From assembly GCF_932526225.1 (NCBI RefSeq), contig NC_064044.1:625001-689000 (forward strand): DNA of 64,000 nucleotides. Reading direction: 5' to 3'. Of the stretch, positions 22,430 to 33,700 are shown piece after piece (the first letter of the stretch is position 1; every line of letters begins with the position of its first letter). The translations under genes and the position numbers were made by a program. The notes beneath the pieces were generated by a model. The model was not told the origin of the DNA, did not search any database, and was given only the letters and a program-made list of their open reading frames with translations. Source of the stretch: Nematostella vectensis (Eukaryota; Cnidaria; Anthozoa; Actiniaria; Edwardsiidae).

Positions 22430-22800
22430 CAAACCCCACTACTTTTCTACAATGTCATACACGTGACAATCACGTGATATTCGCACTCGTTAGCGCGATG
22501 AGCGATTGCTGGTTTCTACAATGTCATAAACGTGACCATCACGTGATCATCGCAATCTCCACCGCGATAACCGATTACTGGTTTCTACAATGTCATACAC
22601 GTGACCATCACGTGATCATTGCACTCCGCCGCGATGAGCCATTGCTGGTTTCTACAATGTCATACACGTCAGCGCGATGAGCGATTGCTGGTTTCTACAA
22701 TGTGATACACGTGATCATCACGTGATATTCACTCTCGTCAGCGCGATGAGCGATTACTGGTTTCTACAATGTCATACACGTGATTATCGTCCTGTCGGTT
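22430..22800. repeat. About 69-bp array copied from the PAG-like gene's stop-codon end
   Basis: Six copies, the first (22738-22800) being the real C-terminal coding sequence. On the minus strand each carries GTGTATGACATTGTAGAAAC and AATCGCTCATCGCGC, coding H-V-Y-D-I-V-E-T-S-N-R-S-S-R before the stop. Spacing between copies is 67-69 bp, with one of 44. Copies also hold one or two ACGTGA/CACGTG words. Downstream members lie in the 3' UTR and most are mutated at the stop. Confidence 0.82.
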
Positions 22801-25800
22801 CATCGCAGACCCGTCAATCTCGTCATACTCATCGCTTGGTGCTGTCACGTGAGTATTGACTCTGCGAATCACATCCTCCTGCGCTGTTTTCTCCACAACT
22901 GTCACCTCATCGTAGTCATCTGTAGCTGACTTGCCTGGCTCGTCGTTTGGTCTTCTTATCTCTTCGTAGTCTGCCTCGGATGACATCTTTTGCGCAAGCC
23001 TTTTAGCTTCTTCAGCTGGAATGGAAAAAAAATCAGGTAGTAGATCAGAGGGGTACTGATATGAAGTAGCCCTATGTAGGGGAGGGAAGGAGTGTTTAAG
23101 GCACAGCGAATACCCTTATAGCAAACACGTGAGAGTGTTGAAAGCCCCCAAATTGCGGGTGGGGGGTAAGGGACCATTAAAAGGCTTTACCTTGCTTTAC
23201 CTCCATCTCCGTTTACAGTGTGTGGGAAACAGGGAGCTGTGTAATCGAGGCGTCATCATGTGGAGGGGGGTGGGTGTAGACAGGGTGTTAAATAGGCTTT
23301 ACCTTGCTTTTTCTCTATCTCCGCGTAAAGTGAGTGGGGTACAGGGGGCGGTGTGTCCGAGACGTCATCAAAGATCATTCTCTGCGCTAACTCTTCACTC
23401 GTGAGATCCCCCCTAGGGGTGGTCACGTGTTCGACACTTCTTGTCACGTGACCCTCCATGGAATGCCGTGTCTTCTTAGACTTATCAACCTTTGCGTAGG
23501 TATGCTCTTTCTTCTTTGCGCCCCCCTGGTCGTCCAGACTCTGAGGGCTTTCCGGGGGGGTCTCAAACTCCATCTCATCGCTTTTAGTCCTCCTCCGCAC
23601 GTCTGCGACTGTAATGAGACTAGAGACAGGGGGAGGGCTGGGGACGGCCTTTGAGTAATCTCTTTCCCGGGACTCTGCATGATCCTGGTCCGTCCGGTCC
23701 GTCTGTAACGCGACCGTCTTCACGTCATCAGTCACTATCTCGTACAAATCACTTCCGGTCGATGCGCGATTCATTTCCTGTTTGACTCGACTGATCTTTT
23801 TATCGCGCATGTCCACGACTGCGTACTCACAACCCGCGGGTTCCGACCCGTCCCTCGCAGGTGCGGGACGCTTAAACTCGACTACATCGTAGTGATCGCT
23901 GGCGGCGGAGGCGCGTTGAGTGGCGTTGTCATCCGCTATGACGTCATATACTTCAGACGGTTCGCGATCCCTGCCTTCGCCAGCCCGTAATTCGTCATAC
24001 TTACGGTGTACGCATGCGTACTGCTCGTCAGCCGTACCTTCAATCGACCTTTGTCGCTTATCGACAATCTCATACTCATCGTCCTGTGGTAATTCGCTAT
24101 TGGATGGAACACCCTGATTGGTCGAGAGCTTGGATGCAGGGGGAGGGGGTAGGGGTAAGCCTCGGTGCTGGTCTTTGTGGTGTGTAGGGGGCGTGGCGAC
24201 ACGTGGTCTCTCCGCCTGGTCCACATGAAGAACAACATCTTTTTTCTGTTTTGATGATTTCCGCCGGAACTTTTTATCAGAGTCTGTGTCAGTCTTTTTC
24301 TTTTCCTTGCCGTGAATGCTGCCAGGTCGTAACTTTGAAATAATCGATTTACTCTGTCTTTTGTTGCCTTCTCCTTTTTCGCCAGAGCTCTTTTCAGAGC
24401 TAACTGTCGCTTTGTCTTCAGTATGTGCTCTCTCAGTTTGTCCGTGAGATGATTTAGAAGTAACATGACTCTCTTCAGAAAACTTGAACTCTGTTTGGCT
24501 CAGAGATTTCTCTCTAGCCGAGCTCTGTGAATTTACGTGTCTTTGCTCCGATTGGCTTGAAGGTCGGTTCCTAGCAGGCAAATTGTTAGAAGTCACGTGT
24601 CGTTCTAGAGAATGATGTGATTGGCTAGAGTACCGAGTTTGTTGATCGAGGCTTTCAGTAGACTCTCGACTAGGGTGACGATCTCGGCCAACAGTTTCCT
24701 TTGAGGTAAGGGACCCTGGTGGCATGTCTATTGCACTATCTCTACTCCCCACCGATCCTGATCCATGTGGGACAGACGCTATCGATCCTGATCCATGTGG
24801 GACAGACGCTATCGATCCTGATCCATGTGGGACAGACGCTCTAGACGGGTGGCTTCCACTTGACCTTGGGAACTGGTCAGACGTGGTTCCAGAACTTTCC
24901 AGGCTTTGCGGGGATGCTGTATGGTGCGTTCCGCCGTTTTCGAGGTTCTTGGAATCTCGCGTATTTCTACCCAGTTCTGAGACAATGCAGTCGGTTCCAG
25001 ATGTACGCTCGTCATGTTTAGGAGCGCATCCTGCAAGGCTTTCCCGAGTAACTTGGGTTTGCACGTTTTCTAGACTATGTGCACTTGGTGGTGTAGATGT
25101 CTCCTAGGATGTAAAAAAAAACGTGATAAATAAAGCAGGTGTGAGAGACAACATCGACTTTCCATTCACTAAATAGCATATTAACTTGTACTTTATATAA
25201 TTACATTATATTATAGCATGTTAAATTGTACTTTATATAAATTACATATTATAGCATGTTACGTTATATACATTGGATTAACATATTAACTTACGTTTCA
25301 TGTGTATATGTACATAAGCCATGGATGTGGTTAAATGCTTTACATCATATCATAGCATATTCCCTTGTGCCTAATACGTATTAGATGATATCATAGCATA
25401 TTACTTGTACTTAATCAATATGAGTATATATTCATAGACCATGGATGTGGTGATATGCATTACATAATATCATAGCATATTCCCATGTACCTAATATGTA
25501 TTAGATGATATCATAGCATATTACTTGTACTTAATCAATATGAGTATATATTCATAGACCATGGATGTGGTGAAATGCATTACATCATATCATAGCATAT
25601 TCCCATGTACCTAATACGTATTAGATGATATCATAGCATATTACTTGTACTTAATCAATATGAGTATATATTCATAGACCATGGATGTGGTGAAATGCAT
25701 TACATCATATCATAGCATATTCCCATGTACCTAATACGTATTAGGTGATATCATAACATATTAACTTGTACTTAATCAATATGAGTATATATACATAGAC

Positions 25801-28800
25801 CGTGGATGTGGTGAAATGCATTACATCATATCATAGCATATTCCCTTGTACCTAATACGTATTAGATGATATCATAGCATATTATTTGTACTTAATCAAT
25901 ATGAGTAATTATATATTCATAGACCATGGATGTGGTGAAATGCATTACATCATATCATAGCATATTCCCATGTACCTAATACATATTAGATGATATCATA
26001 GCATATTACTTGTACTTAATCAATATGAATATATATACATAGACCATGGATGTGGTGATATGCATTACATAATATCATAGCATATTCCCATGTACCTAAT
26101 ATGTATTAGATAATATCATAGCATATAACTTGTACTTAATCAAAATGAGTATATATTATATATATATAGACCATGGATGTCGTGATATGCATTACATAAT
26201 ATCATAGCATATTCCCTTGTACAAATATGTATTAGATGATAGCATATTAACTTGTACTTAATCAATATGAGTATATATATACATAGACCATGGATGTGGT
26301 GATATGCATTACATAATATCATAGCATATTCCCTTGTACAAATACGTATTAGATGATAGCATATTAACTTGTACTTAATCAATATGATACGTATTAGATG
26401 ATATAATAGCATATTCCCTCGTACCTAATACGTATTAGGTGATATCATAACATATTAACTTGTACTTAATCAATATGAGTATATATACATAGACCCTGGA
26501 TGTGGTGAAATGCATTACATTATATCATAGCATATTCCCTTGTACCTAATAAGTATTAGGTGATATCATAGCATATTAACCTACTACGGGTATATATACA
26601 CAAGCCATGGGTGTGGTGATAAGCAACAAAAGTGTGCCTTTTACCTCTACTGTAACATGAGAAACTGTTATCACATTCACATCTTTCTTGTCTTCTCTGT
26701 CACTTAATCCGCTGTAGAAACAACCAATTAACAGTGAAACCACAGCAACAGCAGACAGAATAGTTTATAAGAAAACAAAATTATCATTAAGATCATTAAA
26801 ATATTTCTGTAAGAATGCTTAAAATGCAAAACTTTCAAATAAAAAGGGGAATTCTAATCATTAATGATACAAGAGCTCATGGCATTTTGTATGTCAAGGC
26901 CCAGCAACTGAAGAAAGCTTGTTTTTCAACATCTGGAATCTCTTTGCAAAAAAAAGTAAACCACAGGTAGCCCACCTAGGTTCAAGGCAGCTGAGAGCCG
27001 TGCCTGTCCCTTTCCAGAAAAACAAAGAATAAGTAGAACTTCCAAGGATGAGGTTTGCTGCATAATGGTGGGCTACCAGTGAGCAAACAAAAGGAAAAAC
27101 AATTACAGTGCTCTCCTATAGTCCCCTTCCCCTGCTCTTGGAGGAATATTATCAAATATAGCCAGCCTATAGTCCCCTTCCCCTGCTCTTGGAGGAATAG
27201 TATCAATAATAGCCAGCTTGCACATGACTTTTTAAGTGGCAAATTCAAGCAGAAACACAGGTTATCCAGAGAGCGACAAAAAATAAAATATCTCATTGAA
27301 ATAAGTCCTTTCTGACAAATCCTGGCTGATTTGCACTAAATAAGTCACTTTAAGTTGTTGTTATTATTCTGCTGCTAAATGCTGGAATGCATGAATCTCT
27401 GACTGCAAGTCATCCTTTGTTCACTCACTCATCAAAATCATTGCTGCAAGATCCACACAAAGCCACAACTACAACCATTCCCAGAACACTAACAATGATG
27501 GTCACTGCCGCCAGGAATTGACCACTTATCATTGAACTCTGGACGCCTGGGGAACGGTGACTATCTTTGGTGGAATGAATACCAAGAAGTCTTCTGGACA
27601 CCCGCCGGGATGATAAGTTCTCTTTTTCAGGATTTGCACTATGCACTGCGGAGAAAAAATTGAGAGGTTATTAATTGTAGCAATATATGTATTGGCACTT
27701 CTTCTGTAAATCTCAGCAAAAAAGAGCAACAAAACAATAATTGCCCAAAAAAGCACCTTCCTGATAAAGCCCCTTATCAAAAAGGAGAACCTTGAATAAG
27801 CACCTCCCTAAAGAAATGCCTTGACAAAACGTGCTGCATGCTAAAAACTTTGATAACCAGAGGAAGAGTGTGACCAGGGGGAAGAGTGTGACTAGGTGAC
27901 TATATGTGTTAGAAGATCAGGGTGACTAATTTTTAGAAGACCAGTGTGACTATGTGTTACAAGACCAGGGTGACTATGTGTTAGAAGACCAGGATGACTA
28001 TGTGTTAGAGGACCAGGGTGACTATGTGTTAGAAGACCAGGGTGACTATGTGTTAGAAGACCAGGGTGACTAAGTGTTAGAAGACCAGGGTGACTATGTG
28101 TTAGAAGACGAGGGTGACTAAGTGTTAGAAGACCAGGGTGACTAAGTGTTAGAAGATCAGGGTGACTAAGTGTTAGAAGATCAGGGTGACTAAGTGTTAG
28201 AAGGCCAGGGTGACTATGTGTTACAAGACCAGGGTGACTATGTGTTACATAGTCACACAAAGAGCTTGTCACACAAGAGCTTGTCACACAAAGCCTTGCG
28301 CCTATCATATAGTGAGCATATACCATAATTAACACATATGTCGCGGTAGGGCATCGCTGGCGATGCAATGGAGAGCGCACTTTTCTGAATGTGTTCTAGG
28401 TCTTCTTTAAGATATGCCGGGATTGCGTGATAGGATAAGGGCGCGCAGTACTCTAAAATAGGTCTCACACAGGTATCATAAAATCCAATGATATCGGATA
28501 CGGGAACTATAGTGCGCTTAAGCAAAACAAGAAAGTACAAGCGCTTATTGACCTTCTCTATAGTGTCATTAATGTGGGAGTTCCATTGTAAGCTGTTTGA
28601 GATTGTTACACTAAGGATTTTTGCATGATCGACCCGTTCAAGTTCTATGTTATTAATAGAGAGAGGAGCAAACTGACGCTCTACTCTCTTGAAATCGATC
28701 ACCATTTCTTTACACTTATCCGAGTTCAGTTGTAATTTGTTGCGAGTCGACCATAGCTCTACTGAGGATACAGCGTCTTGGATGCTACTACAGCTATCCC

Positions 28801-30253
28801 TCGGGACAACTTCGGCTAAAGTGGTGTCGTCGACATATTTCCACGACTGAGCCCCAGGTGGATGTAGGTCATTGATCATTGAAAGAGCCAGGGCCCTAGC
28901 TTGGTTCCTTGGGGTACCCCAGATGGGACATGGCCCCACTCCGAGAAGCAGTCGTGATAGTCAGGGTGACTATGTGTTAGAAAACCAGGGTGACTATGTG
29001 TTAGAAGACCAGGGTAACTAAGTGTTAGAAGACCAGGGTGACTATGTGTTAGAAGACCAGGGTGACTATGTGTTGTGACTAAGTGTTAGAAGACCAGGGT
29101 GGCTTAGTGTTAAAAGACCAGAGTGACTATGTGTTAGAAGACCAGGGTGACTATGTGTTGTGACTAAGTGTTAGAAGACCAGGGTGACAAAGTGTTAGAA
29201 GACCAGGGTGACTAATTGTTAGAAGACTAGGGTAAGATAAATGATAATACTGTAATATCCTTACTACTTCTCCGTCAACTTTGATGAACTGAGAACCAAA
29301 GATCCCATAACAATAGTATGAGCAAATTATTGGTGCACCACCCATGCATGCAAAATGAGCTAAGCACCATTACCTCTCATATACAAAACCAACTAACAAT
29401 GAACTGCTGATGCAACAATGAAAACTTGAAAAAAAAAATGGGTATGGAGTGAAACTAAAAGAAAACATTGGGTTTCGAAATGAAGGACCTTATATAGTTC
29501 AACAGATAGAAACGAGATAGAAACCTCGAGAACAAAAAAATCAGTTATAACCTAAGAATGCGTGACTTGATAAGGATGCTATTTACTTATATGTACCTTG
29601 GGGGCGAATAACCACATAACAAACATGGCGAAGGCAGCGAAGCTTTGTGACCACTATACCACCATCCGACATCTCCCCCATTCTGTTGCTGATCTGAGGG
29701 AAAAGAATGCAAAACTTACTTATATATTTATGAATACTAATAGGAATAAACGATAAGAAATAAAGGCAAAAAACTAAACATACTTAATCTTGATATAACA
29801 GTTTTATTTGTATTTGTCGGCGTGCGCTACAAATACCTAGTAAATATAATGTATTTTAGTGCCAAAACTATATCATAGTTTAAAAATTCCTTGGGTCTTA
29901 TTATTTTATTCGAACTTCGTGATGAAAAGAGATACCTCCATTTGAAGTGGTCGGAAATCAGGAAAGACGCTGCCAAATTCCTCCGCAGATCGCTTCCATT
30001 TTTGCATATTACAAACCCTCACAGATACCAAACTGCAGCTCGAACCAGAGCGAGTCCTAAGCCGATTCCCCCATCCTCGAAACTGGATTATTTCAGCTCG
30101 ATTCAAGTTAATCCTGGACGTTTCAGTCAGAATTGCATCGCATCGGTTACTTCCGCCATCAGAAAGAGCTTTAAAAAGTTCCTCACAACTCTCGGATTTG
30201 GTGGATTGTGGACACACCAGAATCAACAGCAAGGAAATCAAGCTGAGCCTCAT
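22738..30253 (-). CDS. Type I membrane protein with PAG/Cbp-like tyrosine-motif tail, six exons
   Basis: Predicted 925-residue receptor-like adaptor. Exons in transcript order: 30253-29936, 29693-29597, 27645-27429, 26711-26645, 25103-23303, 23015-22738; all phases close. A signal peptide (MRLSLISLLLILVC) leads a roughly 160-residue ectodomain with six cysteines (ESC, NRC, SSC, RVC, LRC, HVC). A TM helix lies at about 182-201 (FLAAVTIIVSVLGMVVVVAL), followed at once by CGSC, a palmitoylation-type pair as in PAG1/Cbp. The tail holds about 13 Y-x-x-[VIL] motifs (DEYEIV, VYDVI, HYDVV, EYAVV, LYEIV, TYAKV, LYAEI, DYEEI, DYDEV, EYDEI, VYDIV) and Pro-rich PPPVP. TYAKVDKSKKTRHS and the PPPVP context resemble PAG1, which recruits Csk through phosphotyrosine. 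The large ectodomain is unlike vertebrate PAG1. A function in Src-kinase control is inference. Confidence 0.72.
23178..23360. repeat. Tandem duplication of the PAG-like exon 5 donor boundary
   Basis: The 3' end of exon 5 with its donor (minus strand, AAGCAAG then GTAAAGCC at 23303/23302) is followed in the intron by a diverged second copy, about 120 bp further on. The second copy repeats the GATGACG-CTCG, CACACACTG, CGGAGAT and GCAAGGTAAAGCC blocks. Reading through the first donor meets a TGA before the second copy. Confidence 0.72.
24751..24840. repeat. 30-bp in-frame triplication in the PAG-like exon 5
   Basis: Three identical 30-bp units give a tenfold-residue repeat, SVPHGSGSIA three times, in the Ser-rich part of the cytoplasmic tail. 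Frame is kept. Confidence 0.85.
25170..26610. repeat. 120-bp AT-rich array in PAG-like intron 4
   Basis: About eleven copies of a unit near 120 bp with AGACCATGGATGTGGTG, CATTACATCATATCATAGCA and TACGTATTAGATGATATCAT. Inner words such as ATCATAGCATATT recur within the unit, so it arose from shorter repeats. It fills most of the intron between the exon with GLSDREDKK and the large tail exon. Confidence 0.85.
27104..27218. repeat. 51-bp direct duplication in PAG-like intron 3
   Basis: Two copies of a 51-bp segment with CTATAGTCCCCTTCCCCTGC and TCTTGGAGGAATA, nearly identical. Intronic; the open frames here are artefacts. Confidence 0.75.
27850..28250. repeat. 24-bp array in PAG-like intron 2, first half
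   Basis: About 16 copies of AGAAGACCAGGGTGACTA followed by TGTGTT or AGTGTT. The same array resumes at 28960, so a retroelement fragment interrupts it. Confidence 0.9.
28253..28955 (-). pseudogene. Non-LTR retrotransposon reverse-transcriptase C-terminal fragment
   Basis: The minus strand encodes the late part of a non-LTR RT: MINDLHPPG, SWKYVDDTTLAEVV (YxDD catalytic box), WSTRNKLQLNSDKCKEMVIDF, LGVTIS-like ILSVTISNSLQWNSHI, KRLYFLVLLKR, FYDTCVRPILEYCAPLSYHA. A frameshift just upstream splits the GVPQGT-type motif (visible in the next frame at about 28915). The 5' part is missing, as expected of 5'-truncated insertions. It lies inside a 24-bp array within intron 2 of the PAG-like gene, on the gene's own strand. 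Confidence 0.8.
28960..29235. repeat. 24-bp array in PAG-like intron 2, second half
   Basis: About eleven copies of the same 24-bp unit found at 27850-28250, with a few shortened units (GTGTTGTGACTAAG). Confidence 0.88.
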
Positions 30254-30713
30254 CCTTAAGCTTGTATTGCATCAGATTTAGGATCCTCGTTTCACTGTTA
30301 TTTCGGCATATTTTGTAAACAACTTTGGTCCCAAACACACACCTTCGATGATTCTTTAGAACAATCCCTTAGGGCTTTGCGAGCCGGTAAACCGGAAGCT
30401 CTGGAGTAACTTCCGGTCCATGTCAAGACAAAACGAAACAAGCTGTGACAAAAAAGCGTTTAGTCTTTGATGGTAAAAAAGTAGTATATCTTACATATAT
30501 TTTGATCTATTAAAAGTCATGGTATACATGGTTAAGGGGGAGACTAGAGAGAAGAGAGTTATATAAAGGAATAGTAAAAAAATAATAATAATAACTTGAA
30601 AATTTAATAGAAAAGTGAAAAAAAGTTTTTTTTTAATGTTGCATTCTGGGTAAGGCACTCCTCCATTACCCAGCATTCTTCGGACGCTCATTCACTCCTC
30701 GCCGAATTTCAAA
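30254..30713. promoter_or_regulatory. Bidirectional promoter region, PAG-like gene (-) and TCP1 (+)
   Basis: The 460 bp between two divergent start codons. It holds facing ETS-type sites, CCGGAAG (30392-30398) and CTTCCGG (30410-30416), common in housekeeping promoters. Nearer TCP1, GCATTCTGGGTAA and TTACCCAGCATTC (about 30640-30677) face each other; the first contains CCCAGAATGC on the minus strand, the core of ZNF143-type sites. No TATA box is evident. Factor identity is inferred from motif only. Confidence 0.5.
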
Positions 30714-33700
30714 ATGTCGTCTACTCCAAGCTCAGCCGAACTTCTTCATGTAGGAGGCGAAAGAACCTCAGGCGAAAGCATTAGAAACCAAAATGGTTAG
30801 TATCCATCCACGTTAATAATCGTGCTACAATGCTGTGCTAACTTCTGCGTGATTTCCCTCTAGTTACGGCAGTTACAGCCATCGCAAACATCGTGAAAAG
30901 CTCGCTTGGACCAGTTGGTTTGGACAAGATGCTGGTTGACGATATTGGGGTAGGTTTCTACTAAAACTGCTTTATAGATTAACTAGAACTCTTATCAAAG
31001 TGTTAAAATAACCCACGGGAATAACATCAATAATTTAATATGTCCATGTAAAGATGTTTAGAAGTGTGAGGGGTGAAAGCCGGTCGGCACGTTCATCTGT
31101 CAGTCTGTGATTCGCACGTGGTGACTGGCGGTACATGGCAAATATAAAATCTGTCGAGTTTCTCACCGCTAATGGCCCTTCCCTTGAATATAGAAACTCC
31201 GTGCTTATTTCTCTTGGCTCACATATTACCCTATAGTGACCTCAATACATATTCGCATACATGTACAATACACACAAGGGAATGTGTAACTAAGGGTATG
31301 CCCATATAAGGACAGGCAACTTGGCAAGGGCTGTAGAATAGTCAAATCTGAATAAAAACCTTAAAGTTCTTAAAACCTTCCACTCATAGCAATCTAGCCA
31401 GAAGAAAGCATACATAAACTTTCAAATTCTGAAAACGGAATTAAATTTGATTGAAAATTAGGCCAAGTAAAAACAAAAACAAGTTTATCGTCCTGATAAG
31501 ATCAAAATAGGGAGCATGCAGCCCTTTTTATTATCTTTTTTTCTCCTTGGTTTATCAAAGATTTGTATGATTTACAAAGGAAATTTCCACGATGTTGCAA
31601 ACGGGTGAAAAAAATCTTAAGAAAAGCCTTGAATGGGAACCTTTTTTTCAGTACCCAGGCACCACTGATGCATGAAATGTGAACTTCTGAGGAACAAACA
31701 ACAAAAAAAGCAGCAGAGATGACTAATTAAAAAATATATTGATGCGGCCCAAAAAAGGATGTAGGCGGCGGCGATAAACATGTCTTTTTCTTTTACTTGG
31801 TCCTTAATCTTATACAGAGCTTTGAATATTTCTTGGCTGCGTGAAAGGATCTTGCATCAAGTAAATAAATTCCAGTTTGGCAGGAAAATCTAAAACAGCA
31901 TATTTTCCTCAAATTCGTTAAAATTCAGAAACTGTAAAACCATAAAATATTGGCGAAGTGTTTTCAATGCTACTCAAAATAAAGCAAGAATAATTTAAAG
32001 CAGAGAATTATATGCGAAAAAAGAAAATGTCGTTTCAAAAAGAGTACACATCACAGACTAGGTTTCAAAAAGAGTGCAATTCACAGACTACATGTAGGTT
32101 TCAAAAAGAGTGTAACTCACAGAGACTAGGTTTATAAAGAGTTTAACTCACAGACTAGGTTTAAAAAGAGTGTAACTCACAGACTAGGTTTAAAAAGAGT
32201 GTAACTCACAGACTAGGTTTAAAAAGAGTGCAACTCACAGACTAGGTTTAAAAAGAGTGCAACTCACAGACTAGGTTTATAAAGAGTGCAACTCACAGAC
32301 TAGGTTTATAAAGAGTGCAACTCACAGACTAGGTTTATAAAGAGTGCAACTCACAGACTAGGTTTATAAAGAGTGTAACTCACAGACTAGGTTTATAAAG
32401 AGTGCAACTCACAGACTAGGTTTATAAAGAGTGCAACTCACAGACTAGGTTTATAAAGAGTGCAACTCACAGACTAGGTTTAAAAAGAGTGTAACTCACA
32501 GACTAGGTTTATAAAGAGTGTAACTCACAGACTAGGTTTAAAAAGAGTGCAACTCACAGACTAGGTTTATAAAGAGTGCAACTCACAGACTAGGTTTATA
32601 AAGAGTGCAACTCACAGACTATGTTTAAAAAGAGTGCAACTCACAGACTAGGTTTATAAAGAGTGTAACTCACAGACTAGGTTTAAAAAGAGTGTAACTC
32701 ACAGACTAGGTTTATAAAGAGTGTAACTCACAGACTAGGTTTATTAAGAGTGCAACTCACAGACTAGGTTTATTAAGAGTGCAACTCACAGACTAGGTTT
32801 AAAAAGAGTGTAACTCACAGACTAGGTTTAAAAAGAGTGTAACTCACAGACTAGGTTTAAAAAGAGTGCAACTCACAGACTAGGTTTAAAAAGAGTGTAA
32901 CTCACAGACTAGGTTTAAAAAGAGTGCAACTCACAGACTAGGTTTATAAAGAGTGCAACTCACAGACTAGGTTTAAAAAGAGTGCAACTCACAGACTAGG
33001 TTTAAAAAGAGTGCAACTCACAGACTAGGTTTAAAAAGAGTGCAACTCACAGACTAGGTTTATAAAGAGTGCAACTCACAGACTAGGTTTATAAAGAGTG
33101 CAACTCACAGACTAGGTTTATAAAGAGTGTAACTCACAGACTAGGTTTATAAAGAGTGCAACTCACAGACTAGGTTTATGAAGAGTGCAACTCACAGACT
33201 AGGTTTATAAAGAGTGCAACTCACAGACTAGGTTTAAAAAGAGTGTAACTCACAGACTAGGTTTATAAAGAGTGCAACTCACAGACTAGGTTTATAAAGA
33301 GTGCAACTCACAGACTATGTTTAAAAAGAGTGCAACTCACAGACTAGGTTTATAAAGAGTGTAACTCACAGACTAGGTTTAAAAAGAGTGTAACTCACAG
33401 ACTAGGTTTATAAAGAGTGTAACTCACAGACTAGGTTTATAAAGAGTGTAACTCACAGACTAGGTTTAAAAAGAGTGTAACTCACAGACTAGGTTTATAA
33501 AGAGTGCAACTCACAGACTAGGTTTAAAAAGAGTGTAACTCACAGACTAGGTTTATAAAGAGTGTAACTCACAGACTAGGTTTAAAAAGAGTGTAACTCA
33601 CAGACTAATTTTAAAAAGAGTGTAACTCACAGACTAGGTTTATAAAGAGTGCAACTCACAGACTAGGTTTAAAAAGAGTGTAACTCACAGACTAGGTTTA

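Noticed and set aside
29240-29345. Possible extra PAG-like exon (FIKVDGEVVRILQ)
   Set aside because: An acceptor-like site exists, but the required phase meets a TGA; joining exon 29693-29597 directly to 27645-27429 closes the frame.
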